Below, one piece after another: positions 1 through 6,641 of a stretch of 43,032 bases of DNA (positions within the stretch are counted from its first letter, which is position 1; every line of letters starts with the position of its first letter). Location: positions 1 to 43,032 of the forward strand of contig CACYNH010000024.1 of NCBI GenBank assembly GCA_902775735.1, read 5' to 3'. Position numbers and translations under genes: made by a program. Origin of the DNA: an uncultured Erysipelotrichaceae bacterium (GTDB lineage: Bacteria > Bacillota_I > Bacilli_A > Erysipelotrichales > Erysipelotrichaceae). Under the pieces are notes generated by a model. It ran no database searches. It saw only the letters and a program-made list of their open reading frames with translations, and was not told the origin of the DNA.

Positions 1-79
1 GACTTCCCTGGTCAAGTCTGACTTCAATTTCAAGCATTTCGAGGGCAGACAGATTCTTTGTGTTGTTCTGTTTACTCAT
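1..79 (-). CDS. Partial ORF, N-terminus only; possibly an IS30-type transposase
   Basis: A leftward reading frame starts at an ATG (77-79) with a good Shine-Dalgarno AAAGGAG about 8 bases upstream, and runs off the left edge. Only 26 residues are visible, beginning MSKQNNTKNLSALEMLEIEV and continuing with RLDQGS. A polar N-terminus followed by a helix of the type L-x-x-x-E-x-x-x-I-E-x-x-L-x-x-G resembles the start of the helix-turn-helix domain of IS30-family transposases. That assignment is a weak inference from pattern alone. It could equally be another small DNA-binding protein. The tRNA-Gln gene starts 158 bases away on the opposite strand. Confidence 0.4.
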   Translation of the reverse strand, partial: MSKQNNTKNLSALEMLEIEVRLDQGS

Positions 80-195
80 GGTTTCTTTCTCCTTTGAAAT
101 CATTTTCACAAAATGCAATAAAACGGGATACCTCAACTTAAATCTCAAGCCATTCGGGATATGTCGATTTAACTCGGCATTTTGAAAATTACCCC

Positions 196-223
196 TTGCA
201 ACAAAACAAATCCTGCGTATAAT
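196..223 (+). promoter_or_regulatory. Promoter of tRNA-Gln
   Basis: TTGCAA (196-201) and a perfect TATAAT (218-223) are separated by 16 bases, and the tRNA begins 13 bases after the -10 box. The stretch 80-195 before it holds no gene. It is AT-rich and could contain the end of the putative insertion sequence to the left, but I could not define a terminal inverted repeat. Confidence 0.75.
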
Positions 224-236
224 AATTATTGCGCAT

Positions 237-312
237 TGGGATATAGCCAAGCGGTAAGGCAACTGGCTCTGAACCAGTCATTTCGGGAGTTCGAATCTCT
301 CTATCCCAGCCA
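237..312 (+). tRNA. tRNA-Gln, anticodon CUG
   Basis: The sequence folds into a full cloverleaf. A 7-bp acceptor stem TGGGATA/TATCCCA is followed by discriminator G and an encoded CCA (310-312). The anticodon stem ACTGG/CCAGT encloses the loop CTCTGAA, so the anticodon is CUG, reading CAG (glutamine). The TTCGAAT T-loop is present. The U1-A72 first pair is typical of bacterial tRNA-Gln. This is the rarer CUG isoacceptor; a UUG isoacceptor must exist elsewhere. It has its own promoter and a terminator directly after it, so it is a single-gene unit. Confidence 0.95.
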
Positions 313-313
313 T

Positions 314-346
314 AAAGCTTCAGTCGAATGACCGGAGCTTTTTTTA
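314..346 (+). terminator. Rho-independent terminator of tRNA-Gln
   Basis: AAAGCTTC (314-321) pairs with GGAGCTTT, extended by GTC/GAC across an A-C mismatch and closed by a GAAT loop, then followed by a run of T. It starts two bases after the CCA end. Confidence 0.85.
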
Positions 347-436
347 TGCTTCTATGAATTCATCTGAAAGCTCTTACGTGGTATATTTATATAAACAGTT
401 GAAATATTTATCATTATAAAAACAGGAGGATCATTC

Positions 437-1348
437 ATGGAAAAGTATCTTTGTATAGACCTGAGCAGAACCAAACTCCGCTACGCCATCGTCACAGAAG
501 GACTTGACGTCGTCGCCGAAGGAAATGAATATATCGGCATCAACAACAGAGAAGAGGTTTTCGGTCCGATTCTCAATGTCACCGACCGCTACCGCGATGA
601 AATCGAAGGCGTTTCGATCACAATGCCCGGCGTCATCGATCCCAAGCGCGGCATCGCCTACAGCGGCGGCGTGTTCAGCTGGGTGCGCGATTACAATTAC
701 GCGGAAGAGCTTTCCGAATATATCGACAAGCCTGTCGTCATCTGCAACGACGCCAAAGCGGCGGCGCTTGCGGAAGTGGGCTACGGCGCCCTCAAAAAAG
801 TTCAGAACGGCGTCCTGTTGATGATTCTGAATACCGGCATCGGCGGCGCTGTTATTACCGACGGCCATATCCTGGACGGCCATCATTTCGCGTCCGGCGA
901 ATTCTCCTACATGAAGGGAACTTACGAAACACCGGATGATATCCAGACCATGTTCGCTCTGTCCACATCACTTGACGGTCTTTCCGCCCTGGTCGAGGAG
1001 GCTTCCGGCAAAAAGAATCTCAATGTCTTAAGAATCTGCTCCAAAATGGCGGCAGGGGATGAGGATGTCAGACGCGGCGTCGAAAACTACTGCCGGCGCT
1101 TAGCGGTCTATATCTACAACATCCAGTGCGTGATTGACGCGGACGTCTTCGTCATCGGCGGCCATCTCACCGACGATCCCAATATGATGAAAATGATCCA
1201 GAAGGCAGTCGATGATATGTTTGAGGCAGACCATTTCAAGAACATTTTCAAGCCGACGATCAAACAGTGCGTCTTCCATGACAACTCAAGACGCTATGGC
1301 GCCGTATACAACTTCCGCCTGCAGACTGGCAGACTGCAGAACCAATGA
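437..1348 (+). CDS. ROK family protein (sugar kinase-like or regulator)
   Basis: 303 residues with the ROK fold of the actin-like ATPases. An N-terminal phosphate-1 motif (IDLSRTKLR, about 7-15), the catalytic-type ND pair at about 104-105 (CNDAKAAALAE) and a phosphate-2 glycine motif (NTGIGGAV, about 132-139) are visible. Two hallmarks of ROK glucokinases are missing. There is no CxCGxxGC zinc site, and the ExGH motif is degenerate (SGEFSYM). Catalysis on hexoses is therefore uncertain. No DNA-binding domain precedes it, so it is not an NagC/XylR-type repressor. AGGAGG (424-429) sits 7 bases before the ATG. Its last codons overlap the next gene by 4 bases, so the two are probably translationally coupled. 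Confidence 0.8.
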   Translation: MEKYLCIDLSRTKLRYAIVTEGLDVVAEGNEYIGINNREEVFGPILNVTDRYRDEIEGVSITMPGVIDPKRGIAYSGGVFSWVRDYNYAEELSEYIDKPVVICNDAKAAALAEVGYGALKKVQNGVLLMILNTGIGGAVITDGHILDGHHFASGEFSYMKGTYETPDDIQTMFALSTSLDGLSALVEEASGKKNLNVLRICSKMAAGDEDVRRGVENYCRRLAVYIYNIQCVIDADVFVIGGHLTDDPNMMKMIQKAVDDMFEADHFKNIFKPTIKQCVFHDNSRRYGAVYNFRLQTGRLQNQ

Positions 1349-2928
1349 TCTCCCTGGCCTCCGTCTATCACAATGAAATCCCGTCATTTCTGAACCCGTA
1401 TCTGAAGAGTCCTTCGCTTGAACGGCTCAAAAATGTCGATATGAACTGCGGTATGAGCTTCACCTCATTTCCGCGGTTTTCTTGTGTTCAGCCATACAGC
1501 CGCTTTCATCATTCGCTCGGCACCGCTCTGATCGTCTGGCACTTCACACAGAGCAGAGAGCAGACACTTGCGGCGCTGTTCCATGACATCTCAACCCCGG
1601 CCTTTTCCCATGTCATCGATTTCCTGCATGGCGATCACATGAGCCAGGAAAGCACCGAAAACAAAACAGAAGAATTCATCTTAAAGGATCCGCTCATCAT
1701 GGCGCAGCTGGAAAAAGACGGAATCGGAGTGAAGGCTGTCAGCGACTATCACATGTATCCCATTGCCGACAATGATTCACCGCGTCTGTCTGCCGACCGT
1801 CTGGAATACACCTGCGGCAATATCATCTCCTACGAATTTGGAAGTGAGGATGATCTGAAACGTCTTTATGGCGATCTGAGGGTCGGAGTCAACGAGGAAG
1901 GAATTGAGGAACTTGTTTTCACACATCAGGAATACGCTGCGGAATTTGCCCAACTCGCACTGAAATGCGGTAAAATATACAGCTGTGATGAAGACCGGTA
2001 CGGAATGGAGTATCTTGCCAGACTGATTCAGGAAGGAATCAGGCTCGGGATTCTCAGTGAAGAAGATCTATACACCGGTGATCAGGAGGTCATGGCAAGG
2101 CTTGAGCACAGCCCGCTGAAGAAAAAAACAGATTTCTGCAGGCAGCTGTTCATGACAAAGCGCACAGACGCTTCTGATCCGGAAGGGTTCATCATCTATA
2201 CGAAAAAACGGTACATTGATCCGCTCGGTCCGCACGCAAGAGCTTCCGCCTCAGACCATTCGTTCAGACAGACAAAAGAAGCGTTTATGGCGCTGGATTA
2301 CGGATACCGTTTAAAAGGAGTCTCTATGAGTGAAACAAAAACAATCGTCGTTGCGTCGTCCAATGAAGGAAAAATCAGGGAATTCAGACAGATGCTTGAG
2401 CCAAGAGGCTATATGGTGAAGTCGCTTGCCGATTTTCCGGATATGCCTGAAATTGATGAAACCGGAACAACATTTTCCGAGAACGCGGTCATCAAGGCAA
2501 AGGCAGTCACCGACCGCTATGGGATTACGGCGGTATCGGATGATTCGGGTCTGGAAATCGACGCTTTCGATAAAAAGCCCGGCGTGATGAGCGCCAGATG
2601 GCTTGGCCATGACACGCCTTACAGCGAAAAGAACAGGATCATCCTGGAAAAGATGCAGGGCATCGAAAACCGCACCTGCCGCTATGTCTGCGCGATCGCA
2701 ATCACAAGACCTGATGAGGAACCGGTTGTCTTTGAGGAAACCGTCGAATGCACCATCGCTTATGAACCTTCCGGCGAAAACGGATTCGGCTATGACCCGA
2801 TCATTTACTATCCGCCGTTTGGAAAAACCATGGCCGATATGGACAAGGATGAAAAAAACAGCATCTCACACCGCGGCAAAGCGGTAAGACTGATGGAAGC
2901 CTGGCTTGAGGAAAACGGGAATGCGTAA
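1345..2928 (+). CDS. HD-domain phosphohydrolase fused in frame to RdgB-type XTP/dITP diphosphatase
   Basis: One uninterrupted 527-residue frame carries two enzymes. Residues 1 to about 327 are an HD superfamily hydrolase: His pair at 55-56, HD at 80-81 (ALFHDISTPAFSH) and a distal Asp at 151 (SADRLEY), as in dGTPase-like enzymes. Residues 328-527 are a complete RdgB/HAM1 enzyme, with the VASSNEGKIREF phosphate-binding start, SDDSGLEIDAF, GFGYDPI and SHRGKA. RdgB removes ITP, dITP and XTP from the nucleotide pool. There is no stop between the domains, but a strong internal ribosome-binding site and ATG sit exactly at the junction (see next entry). The fused product, the free RdgB or both could be made. 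The HD substrate is unknown; a nucleotide is a reasonable guess given the partner. Confidence 0.8.
   Translation: MISLASVYHNEIPSFLNPYLKSPSLERLKNVDMNCGMSFTSFPRFSCVQPYSRFHHSLGTALIVWHFTQSREQTLAALFHDISTPAFSHVIDFLHGDHMSQESTENKTEEFILKDPLIMAQLEKDGIGVKAVSDYHMYPIADNDSPRLSADRLEYTCGNIISYEFGSEDDLKRLYGDLRVGVNEEGIEELVFTHQEYAAEFAQLALKCGKIYSCDEDRYGMEYLARLIQEGIRLGILSEEDLYTGDQEVMARLEHSPLKKKTDFCRQLFMTKRTDASDPEGFIIYTKKRYIDPLGPHARASASDHSFRQTKEAFMALDYGYRLKGVSMSETKTIVVASSNEGKIREFRQMLEPRGYMVKSLADFPDMPEIDETGTTFSENAVIKAKAVTDRYGITAVSDDSGLEIDAFDKKPGVMSARWLGHDTPYSEKNRIILEKMQGIENRTCRYVCAIAITRPDEEPVVFEETVECTIAYEPSGENGFGYDPIIYYPPFGKTMADMDKDEKNSISHRGKAVRLMEAWLEENGNA
2315..2328 (+). promoter_or_regulatory. Internal Shine-Dalgarno and start within the HD-RdgB frame
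   Basis: AAGGAG (2315-2320) then a 5-base spacer and ATG (2326-2328). It lies exactly at the domain junction, in the same frame as the upstream HD sequence, and is the main evidence for independent production of RdgB. Confidence 0.75.
2326..2928 (+). CDS. rdgB: RdgB/HAM1 XTP/dITP diphosphatase, internal in-frame start
   Basis: An ATG at 2326 in the same frame as the upstream HD domain would give a free 200-residue enzyme, the usual length of this family. AAGGAG (2315-2320) lies 5 bases before it, which is as good a Shine-Dalgarno as at most genuine starts in the window. The protein has the family motifs: N-terminal TIVVASSNEGK, the metal-binding SDDSGLEID, the base-recognition GFGYDPI and the C-terminal SHRGKA. 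The reaction is hydrolysis of non-canonical purine NTPs to NMP plus pyrophosphate. I infer that the upstream gene lost its stop codon, leaving the old start in place. Confidence 0.65.
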   Translation: MSETKTIVVASSNEGKIREFRQMLEPRGYMVKSLADFPDMPEIDETGTTFSENAVIKAKAVTDRYGITAVSDDSGLEIDAFDKKPGVMSARWLGHDTPYSEKNRIILEKMQGIENRTCRYVCAIAITRPDEEPVVFEETVECTIAYEPSGENGFGYDPIIYYPPFGKTMADMDKDEKNSISHRGKAVRLMEAWLEENGNA

Positions 2929-3598
2929 ATTCCTTGCGGCCGCAGCCTCTTTGGCGGCGATCATCTCGATCCTGCTGACCGCTGTGTTCATCATGAGTTT
3001 TTCGCGCGGCTTCTATGAATATGAATACAGAAAAGGGAACCAGGCTGAAAAGATCGGTATGAGTGATGAAGGACTCATGGACGCCACAGTCACGCTTCTT
3101 GATTATCTGGAAGACAAGCGCGATGACCTGATTGTCGTGACTGAGGTCAACGGGGAGGAAAGGGAAGTCTACAATGCGCGGGAAACCCTCCACATGGTGG
3201 ATGTGAAGAATCTCTTTCAGTCATCGGTCACCGCCAGGAATATTCTTGCATGTGTTTCCCTTGCGCTGCTCATCGGGCTGTTTGTGAAGAATAAGAAGAG
3301 ATACTTCCGTAATCTTAAAACCGGATGGTATCTGGCGGCAGGCTTATTCCTGCTGTTTGTGGCCTTTGTGGCAATCTGGTGTATCGCCGACTTCAACGGA
3401 TTCTGGATGCAGTTCCACTATGTCTTTTTTGACAATGATCTGTTTCTTCTGGATCCGAACACTTCGATCATGATCAACATGTTCCCGGAGTCTTTCTTCT
3501 TTGACATCGTGATCGGTGTGATCCTGATTTCCGCTGCAGTATACGGACTGATCACAGTCCTGCTGAATGTGCTGGCAAAGAAAGAAGCGGCCGCATGA
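2921..3598 (+). CDS. DUF1461 (TIGR01906) integral membrane protein
   Basis: 225 residues. An N-terminal membrane segment (about 4-24) is followed by an extracytoplasmic loop with the family motifs FSRGFYEYEY and ETLHMVDVKNLF. Three more hydrophobic segments lie near residues 103-120, 133-152 and 190-215. The conserved FHYVFFDND...LLDPNTSIMINMFPESFF block between them identifies the family. Function is not known. The ATG at 2921 overlaps the rdgB stop by 8 bases. A TTG at 2906 would extend it by five residues, but the GAGG at about 2908-2911 is placed better for the ATG. It overlaps trmL by 4 bases, within a tight operon. Confidence 0.8.
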   Translation: MRKFLAAAASLAAIISILLTAVFIMSFSRGFYEYEYRKGNQAEKIGMSDEGLMDATVTLLDYLEDKRDDLIVVTEVNGEEREVYNARETLHMVDVKNLFQSSVTARNILACVSLALLIGLFVKNKKRYFRNLKTGWYLAAGLFLLFVAFVAIWCIADFNGFWMQFHYVFFDNDLFLLDPNTSIMINMFPESFFFDIVIGVILISAAVYGLITVLLNVLAKKEAAA

Positions 3599-4101
3599 TC
3601 CATATCGTTCTTTATGAACCGGAAATTCCCCAGAATACCGGCAATATCCTGCGCACATGCATGGCGTTTGACATGAAGCTTCATCTGATTGAGCCCCTTG
3701 GCTTCTACATGGATGAAAAGCACCTGAGAAGGGCGGGGATGGATTACATCAAAGATACCGACTTCACTCTGTGGCCTGACTGGGACACATTCACAAAACA
3801 GAACCATGGCGCCTATTTCTACTCCACCCGCTATGGAAGAAAAGCGCCGGACTCCTTTGATTTTTCTGAAATCAAGGAGGATATCTATCTCATCTTCGGA
3901 AAGGAAAGCACCGGCATTCCGAAGGAAATCCTCAGAAAAGACCTTGATCACTGCATGCGGATTCCGATGAATCCTGCTGCCCGCAGCCTGAATCTTTCCA
4001 ACTGTGTGGCGATCGTCGCTTATGAAGTGCTTTCGCAGAGGAATTACGAACAGCTTTCCTCAGTGGAAGTGATCAAAGGCGCTGACTGGCTGGAGCAGTG
4101 A
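3595..4101 (+). CDS. trmL: tRNA (cytidine/uridine-34-2'-O)-methyltransferase TrmL
   Basis: 168 residues, close to the usual length of about 160. It is a SPOUT-class SAM-dependent methyltransferase that modifies the wobble ribose of tRNA-Leu isoacceptors. The start HIVLYEPEIPQNTGNILRTC is characteristic of the family. The C-terminal trefoil-knot motifs IFGKESTGIP and IPMNPAARSLNLSNCVAI bind SAM and form the dimer interface. The ATG overlaps the preceding membrane-protein gene by 4 bases. Confidence 0.93.
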   Translation: MIHIVLYEPEIPQNTGNILRTCMAFDMKLHLIEPLGFYMDEKHLRRAGMDYIKDTDFTLWPDWDTFTKQNHGAYFYSTRYGRKAPDSFDFSEIKEDIYLIFGKESTGIPKEILRKDLDHCMRIPMNPAARSLNLSNCVAIVAYEVLSQRNYEQLSSVEVIKGADWLEQ

Positions 4102-4148
4102 AATAGACAGATGGCGGATGCCATGCTAAATTGAAGACAGGAGGAAAC

Positions 4149-4349
4149 ATGCTGGAGAATATTAATGATTATCTTTCATTCGCGGCTGTATTTATAATGG
4201 CGGCTCTGGCTGTCCACCTTCTTTTTGTTGTGACGGATTCGCATCATGATCAGCTGATGAAGGACAGGCAGGAACGCTATTATTCCTTCTATGAAACAGC
4301 CAATGATGATTTTGATGACGAAAACCGCAGCGATCCTTATTACGAGTGA
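4149..4349 (+). CDS. Small single-pass membrane protein, unknown function
   Basis: 66 residues. One hydrophobic helix (about residues 10-28, FAAVFIMAALAVHLLFVV) is followed by a charged cytoplasmic-type tail rich in Asp, Glu and Tyr ending DPYYE. AGGAGG (4139-4144) lies 4 bases before the ATG at 4149, which fixes the start; an in-frame TTG at 4131 has no such site. I do not recognise a family. It lies between trmL and a RidA gene with only an 11-base gap to the latter, so it is probably co-transcribed. Confidence 0.65.
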   Translation: MLENINDYLSFAAVFIMAALAVHLLFVVTDSHHDQLMKDRQERYYSFYETANDDFDDENRSDPYYE

Positions 4350-4360
4350 GGTGAATGAGT

Positions 4361-4843
4361 ATGGCACTGCAGGAAGAAATCAAATCAAGGCGCTGCATGC
4401 ATGCCAAAGGCCCGGTATCCCTGGGCATCAAGGCCGGCGATTTTATCTATCTTTCGGCACAGCTGCCGTTTGATCCCCATACAAAGAAGATTGTGTCGGA
4501 TGACTTTAAAGAGCAGGCGGAAAGATGCCTCAAAAACATGGAATATCTGCTCAGAGAGCTTGGGCTTTCAAACGACTATGTCCTGAAGACAACAGTCTGT
4601 CTGACCGATATGGACAACTATGATCTTTTCAATGAAATCTACGCAAGGCATTTCCACAGACCCTATCCGGCCCGTCTGACGATGGGGGCTGCCTCGCTTC
4701 CCTATGGCGCCAAAATTTCCATTGACGCCTATGCGGTCGATACCAGGGCTCTTGAAGTCATTATCGCTTCGGAAGAGGAATATGCCTGCGAACAGGAAGG
4801 AATCTGCTGTATTGACGAAAACAAACAAAGCGCTTCTGATTGA
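4361..4843 (+). CDS. RidA family (YjgF/YER057c/UK114) protein
   Basis: 160 residues. Family members hydrolyse reactive 2-aminoacrylate-type enamines/imines released by PLP enzymes. The characteristic blocks are visible: GDFIYLSAQLPFDP near the N-terminus, KNMEYLLRELGL, and PARLTMGAASLPYGAKISIDAYA, which carries the substrate-binding Arg. The C-terminus is extended by about 30 residues beyond the usual core and has three cysteines (C-EQEGI-CC). The start at 4361 is preferred because the GAGG at 4348-4351 is 9 bases away; an ATG at 4355 is too close. The 3' end overlaps the next gene, which reads in another frame. Confidence 0.85.
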   Translation: MALQEEIKSRRCMHAKGPVSLGIKAGDFIYLSAQLPFDPHTKKIVSDDFKEQAERCLKNMEYLLRELGLSNDYVLKTTVCLTDMDNYDLFNEIYARHFHRPYPARLTMGAASLPYGAKISIDAYAVDTRALEVIIASEEEYACEQEGICCIDENKQSASD

Positions 4844-5249
4844 AGCGCATGACCATGGCAGCCGCATTCTTTACAGCGACGGCCTGTGTGTGAGCGATCC
4901 CCGAAAACCTTATCGGGTGCTTGATGAAAAATGCCTTGCGAGCGGCTCAAGCGCGGCAGGCAGGATGGAATCATTCCGCCATATTCTTGGCGTAAAGCAG
5001 AAAGCGGCGGTACTGATTTCCGAAGTCAGCGGGGAAATCTGGTTTCCGACGGTTTCGATGAAAGCCGCCGACTGTGTCTGGCTGAATGATTCTGAAATTC
5101 TTTCAGTTCATTCAAAAGGCCCGCATGAAAGTGAAGTGGTCTTCTTTGACGGCACAAAAGCCGACCTCAATGTCGACTCACGCACATTGCGCTTACAGAT
5201 GAAGCGCTGCCGCGCGTTTCTTGAAAAACTGTTTGCACAGCCCGCTTAA
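4812..5249 (+). CDS. ComK-like competence transcription factor
   Basis: 145 residues from a TTG at 4812 with AGGAAGG (4794-4800) upstream; an in-frame ATG at 4782 would add ten residues. Order and spacing of motifs follow Bacillus ComK. A Cys then GSSxAGR (GSSAAGRMESF) is followed by a hydrophobic IWFPTVS block with a downstream C-x-W-L, then EVVFFDGTKADLNVDS and a basic Leu/Arg/Cys helix. ComK activates late competence genes by binding AT-rich AAAA-N5-TTTT boxes. The protein is shorter than B. subtilis ComK (about 192 residues), mostly at both ends. The presence of comEA and comEC 13 kb downstream fits. The call rests on motif recall, not on a search. Confidence 0.7.
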   Translation: MTKTNKALLIEAHDHGSRILYSDGLCVSDPRKPYRVLDEKCLASGSSAAGRMESFRHILGVKQKAAVLISEVSGEIWFPTVSMKAADCVWLNDSEILSVHSKGPHESEVVFFDGTKADLNVDSRTLRLQMKRCRAFLEKLFAQPA

Positions 5250-5272
5250 ATGGCACTCCGGTGTCATTTTTT
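5250..5272 (+). terminator. Terminator after the comK-like gene
   Basis: ATGGCAC (5250-5256) pairs with GTGTCAT (5261-5267) around a TCCG loop, followed by six T. It starts right at the stop codon and ends the 0.4-5.2 kb operon. Confidence 0.8.
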
Positions 5273-5277
5273 CATTT

Positions 5278-5305
5278 GAAAAGGCTGCCCGTTTACGGAC
5301 AGCCT
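5278..5305 (-). terminator. Terminator of trpS
   Basis: Read on the - strand, AGGCTGTCCG and CGGGCAGCCT form a 10-bp stem with one wobble and a TAAA loop, then TTTTC. It lies back to back with the terminator of the converging comK-like operon. Confidence 0.85.
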
Positions 5306-5312
5306 GTATGAC

Positions 5313-6308
5313 TTACTTTGTGATGATTTCCATGCCGATGGCTTTCTGGACCTTTGCCAGTTTTTCATCAGCGAGAACGGAAGCCCTCTGCGCGCCTTTT
5401 TCAAGCGCTCTGTCAATGGCCCCGGAAGAAAGAACTTCGTTGTAGCGGTTCTGGATGTCTTCGAGTTTGGCGCAGACAGCGTCGGCAACGCTTCTCTTGA
5501 AGTCGCCGTATCCTCTGCCTTCGAATTCAGCTTCGATGTCCGCCATCGGTCTTTCATCTGAAAGGGAGGAGAGAATCTGCATCAGGTTCGAGATGCCCGG
5601 CTGGTTTTCCGGATCGAAGTGAACCTTCGCGCAGTTGTCGGTGACTGCCGACATGACTTTCTTTCTGGCCGCCTTGAGATCATCGAGCAGGTAGATGCAG
5701 CCCTTGTTTGTCTCATCCGACTTGGACATTTTCTTTGAAGGATCGGAAAGGGACATGATTCTGGCACCGACTTTGGCGACCAGGGGTTCAGGGACATGGA
5801 ACAGTTCGCCATAGCGGTTGTTCATGCGGATCGCAAGGTCTCTGGTGAGCTCGACATGCTGCTTCTGGTCTTCGCCGACCGGTACATAGTCGGGATCATA
5901 GAGCAGGATATCGGCAGCCATCAGGGAAGGATAGGTATAAAGACCGCCGGAAAGGTTCTTTTCGCCATGGGCCATCTTGTCCTTGAACTGTGTCATCCGG
6001 TTCAGTTCGCCCATGTAGGTATGGCAGCACATGATGTAGCCGAGCTGGGCGTGGGCTCTGACGTCGGTCTGCAGGAAGATGTTGGCTCTGTCGGGATCAA
6101 GGCCGCAGGCAAGATAAAGTGCCACGCAGTCGCGCAGGTTCTGCTGCAGTTCCTTAGGATCCTGGGGAACCGTGATGCAGTGCAGGTTGGCGATGAAGGC
6201 GAACATTTCATATTCGTCCTGGTATTCGACAAAGTGTCTTAAGGCGCCGATGTAATTTCCCAGGTGCAATTGTCCTGTCGGCTTGATGCCGGATAACATT
6301 CTTTTCAT
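5313..6308 (-). CDS. trpS: Tryptophan-tRNA ligase
   Basis: 331 residues, the normal length for bacterial TrpRS. It is a class I synthetase that charges tRNA-Trp in the cytoplasm. The HIGH-type motif is in SGIKPTGQLHLGNYIGA near the N-terminus and the KMSKS loop is SKKMSKSDE about two thirds along. The conserved YPSLMAADILLYD and PVGEDQKQHVELTRD blocks line the Trp/ATP pocket. AGGAG lies 8 bases before the ATG. It is the only gene transcribed leftwards in the first 40 kb, as a single-gene unit with its own T-box leader and terminator. Confidence 0.97.
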   Translation of the reverse strand: MKRMLSGIKPTGQLHLGNYIGALRHFVEYQDEYEMFAFIANLHCITVPQDPKELQQNLRDCVALYLACGLDPDRANIFLQTDVRAHAQLGYIMCCHTYMGELNRMTQFKDKMAHGEKNLSGGLYTYPSLMAADILLYDPDYVPVGEDQKQHVELTRDLAIRMNNRYGELFHVPEPLVAKVGARIMSLSDPSKKMSKSDETNKGCIYLLDDLKAARKKVMSAVTDNCAKVHFDPENQPGISNLMQILSSLSDERPMADIEAEFEGRGYGDFKRSVADAVCAKLEDIQNRYNEVLSSGAIDRALEKGAQRASVLADEKLAKVQKAIGMEIITK

Positions 6309-6332
6309 GGTTTTTACTCCTGTTCTTATGAA

Positions 6333-6557
6333 AATAAAAACGTCTCCTTATACTGAAGGGACGCATGGATACGTAATATGCGCGGTGCCACCCGACTTAT
6401 TCATTGAACAATGAATCACTTGAGCGGGATAACGGACCGGCCGTATCTTGCGATAAAGCTCCCAGGCTCCAAACAGCAGGTCACGGTACTGGCAGCTTTC
6501 ATCAGCCGCTGCCTTTCTGTTGAGTTGACCGCGTCCGCCAACGCACCTGTTCACAGC
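6333..6557 (-). promoter_or_regulatory. T-box riboswitch controlling trpS
   Basis: On the - strand the leader has the T-box core GGGTGGCACCGCG (complement of 6381-6393). A Rho-independent terminator hairpin follows (6333-6363, GCGTCCCTT / AAGGAGACGT with one bulge, then TTTTTATTTT). Upstream is a long Stem I region with an apical hairpin GGCAGCGGCTGATGAAAGCTGCC around 6490-6515. A TGG triplet compatible with a tryptophan specifier codon lies at 6469-6471 and another at 6462-6464. Uncharged tRNA-Trp would stabilise the antiterminator and allow trpS transcription. The specifier assignment is inferred; the T-box itself is clear. Confidence 0.93.
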
Positions 6558-6563
6558 AAAATC

Positions 6564-6592
6564 ATTATAATCACGATTGAAATTCTTTTCAA
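6564..6592 (-). promoter_or_regulatory. Promoter of the trpS leader
   Basis: On the - strand TTGAAA (complement of 6587-6592) and TATAAT (complement of 6564-6569) are spaced by 17 bases, close to the sigma-A consensus. Transcription would start near 6557, at the head of the T-box leader. Confidence 0.85.
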
Positions 6593-6598
6593 CTTGCC

Positions 6599-6626
6599 TT
6601 TAAGGATTTCCCTGTCGTGCTATAAT
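6599..6626 (+). promoter_or_regulatory. Putative promoter of spx-like gene
   Basis: A perfect TATAAT (6621-6626) lies 15 bases before the ATG at 6642. The only -35 candidate at proper spacing is TTTAAG (6599-6604), which is weak. The promoter is divergent from that of trpS; the two -35 boxes are about 6 bases apart. Confidence 0.5.
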
Positions 6627-6641
6627 ACTTCAGAGGTTTCT

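Noticed and set aside
6411..6641. N-terminal extension of the spx-like frame
   Set aside because: It covers the divergent trpS T-box and promoter, and the ATG at 6642 has its own ribosome site and the family start.
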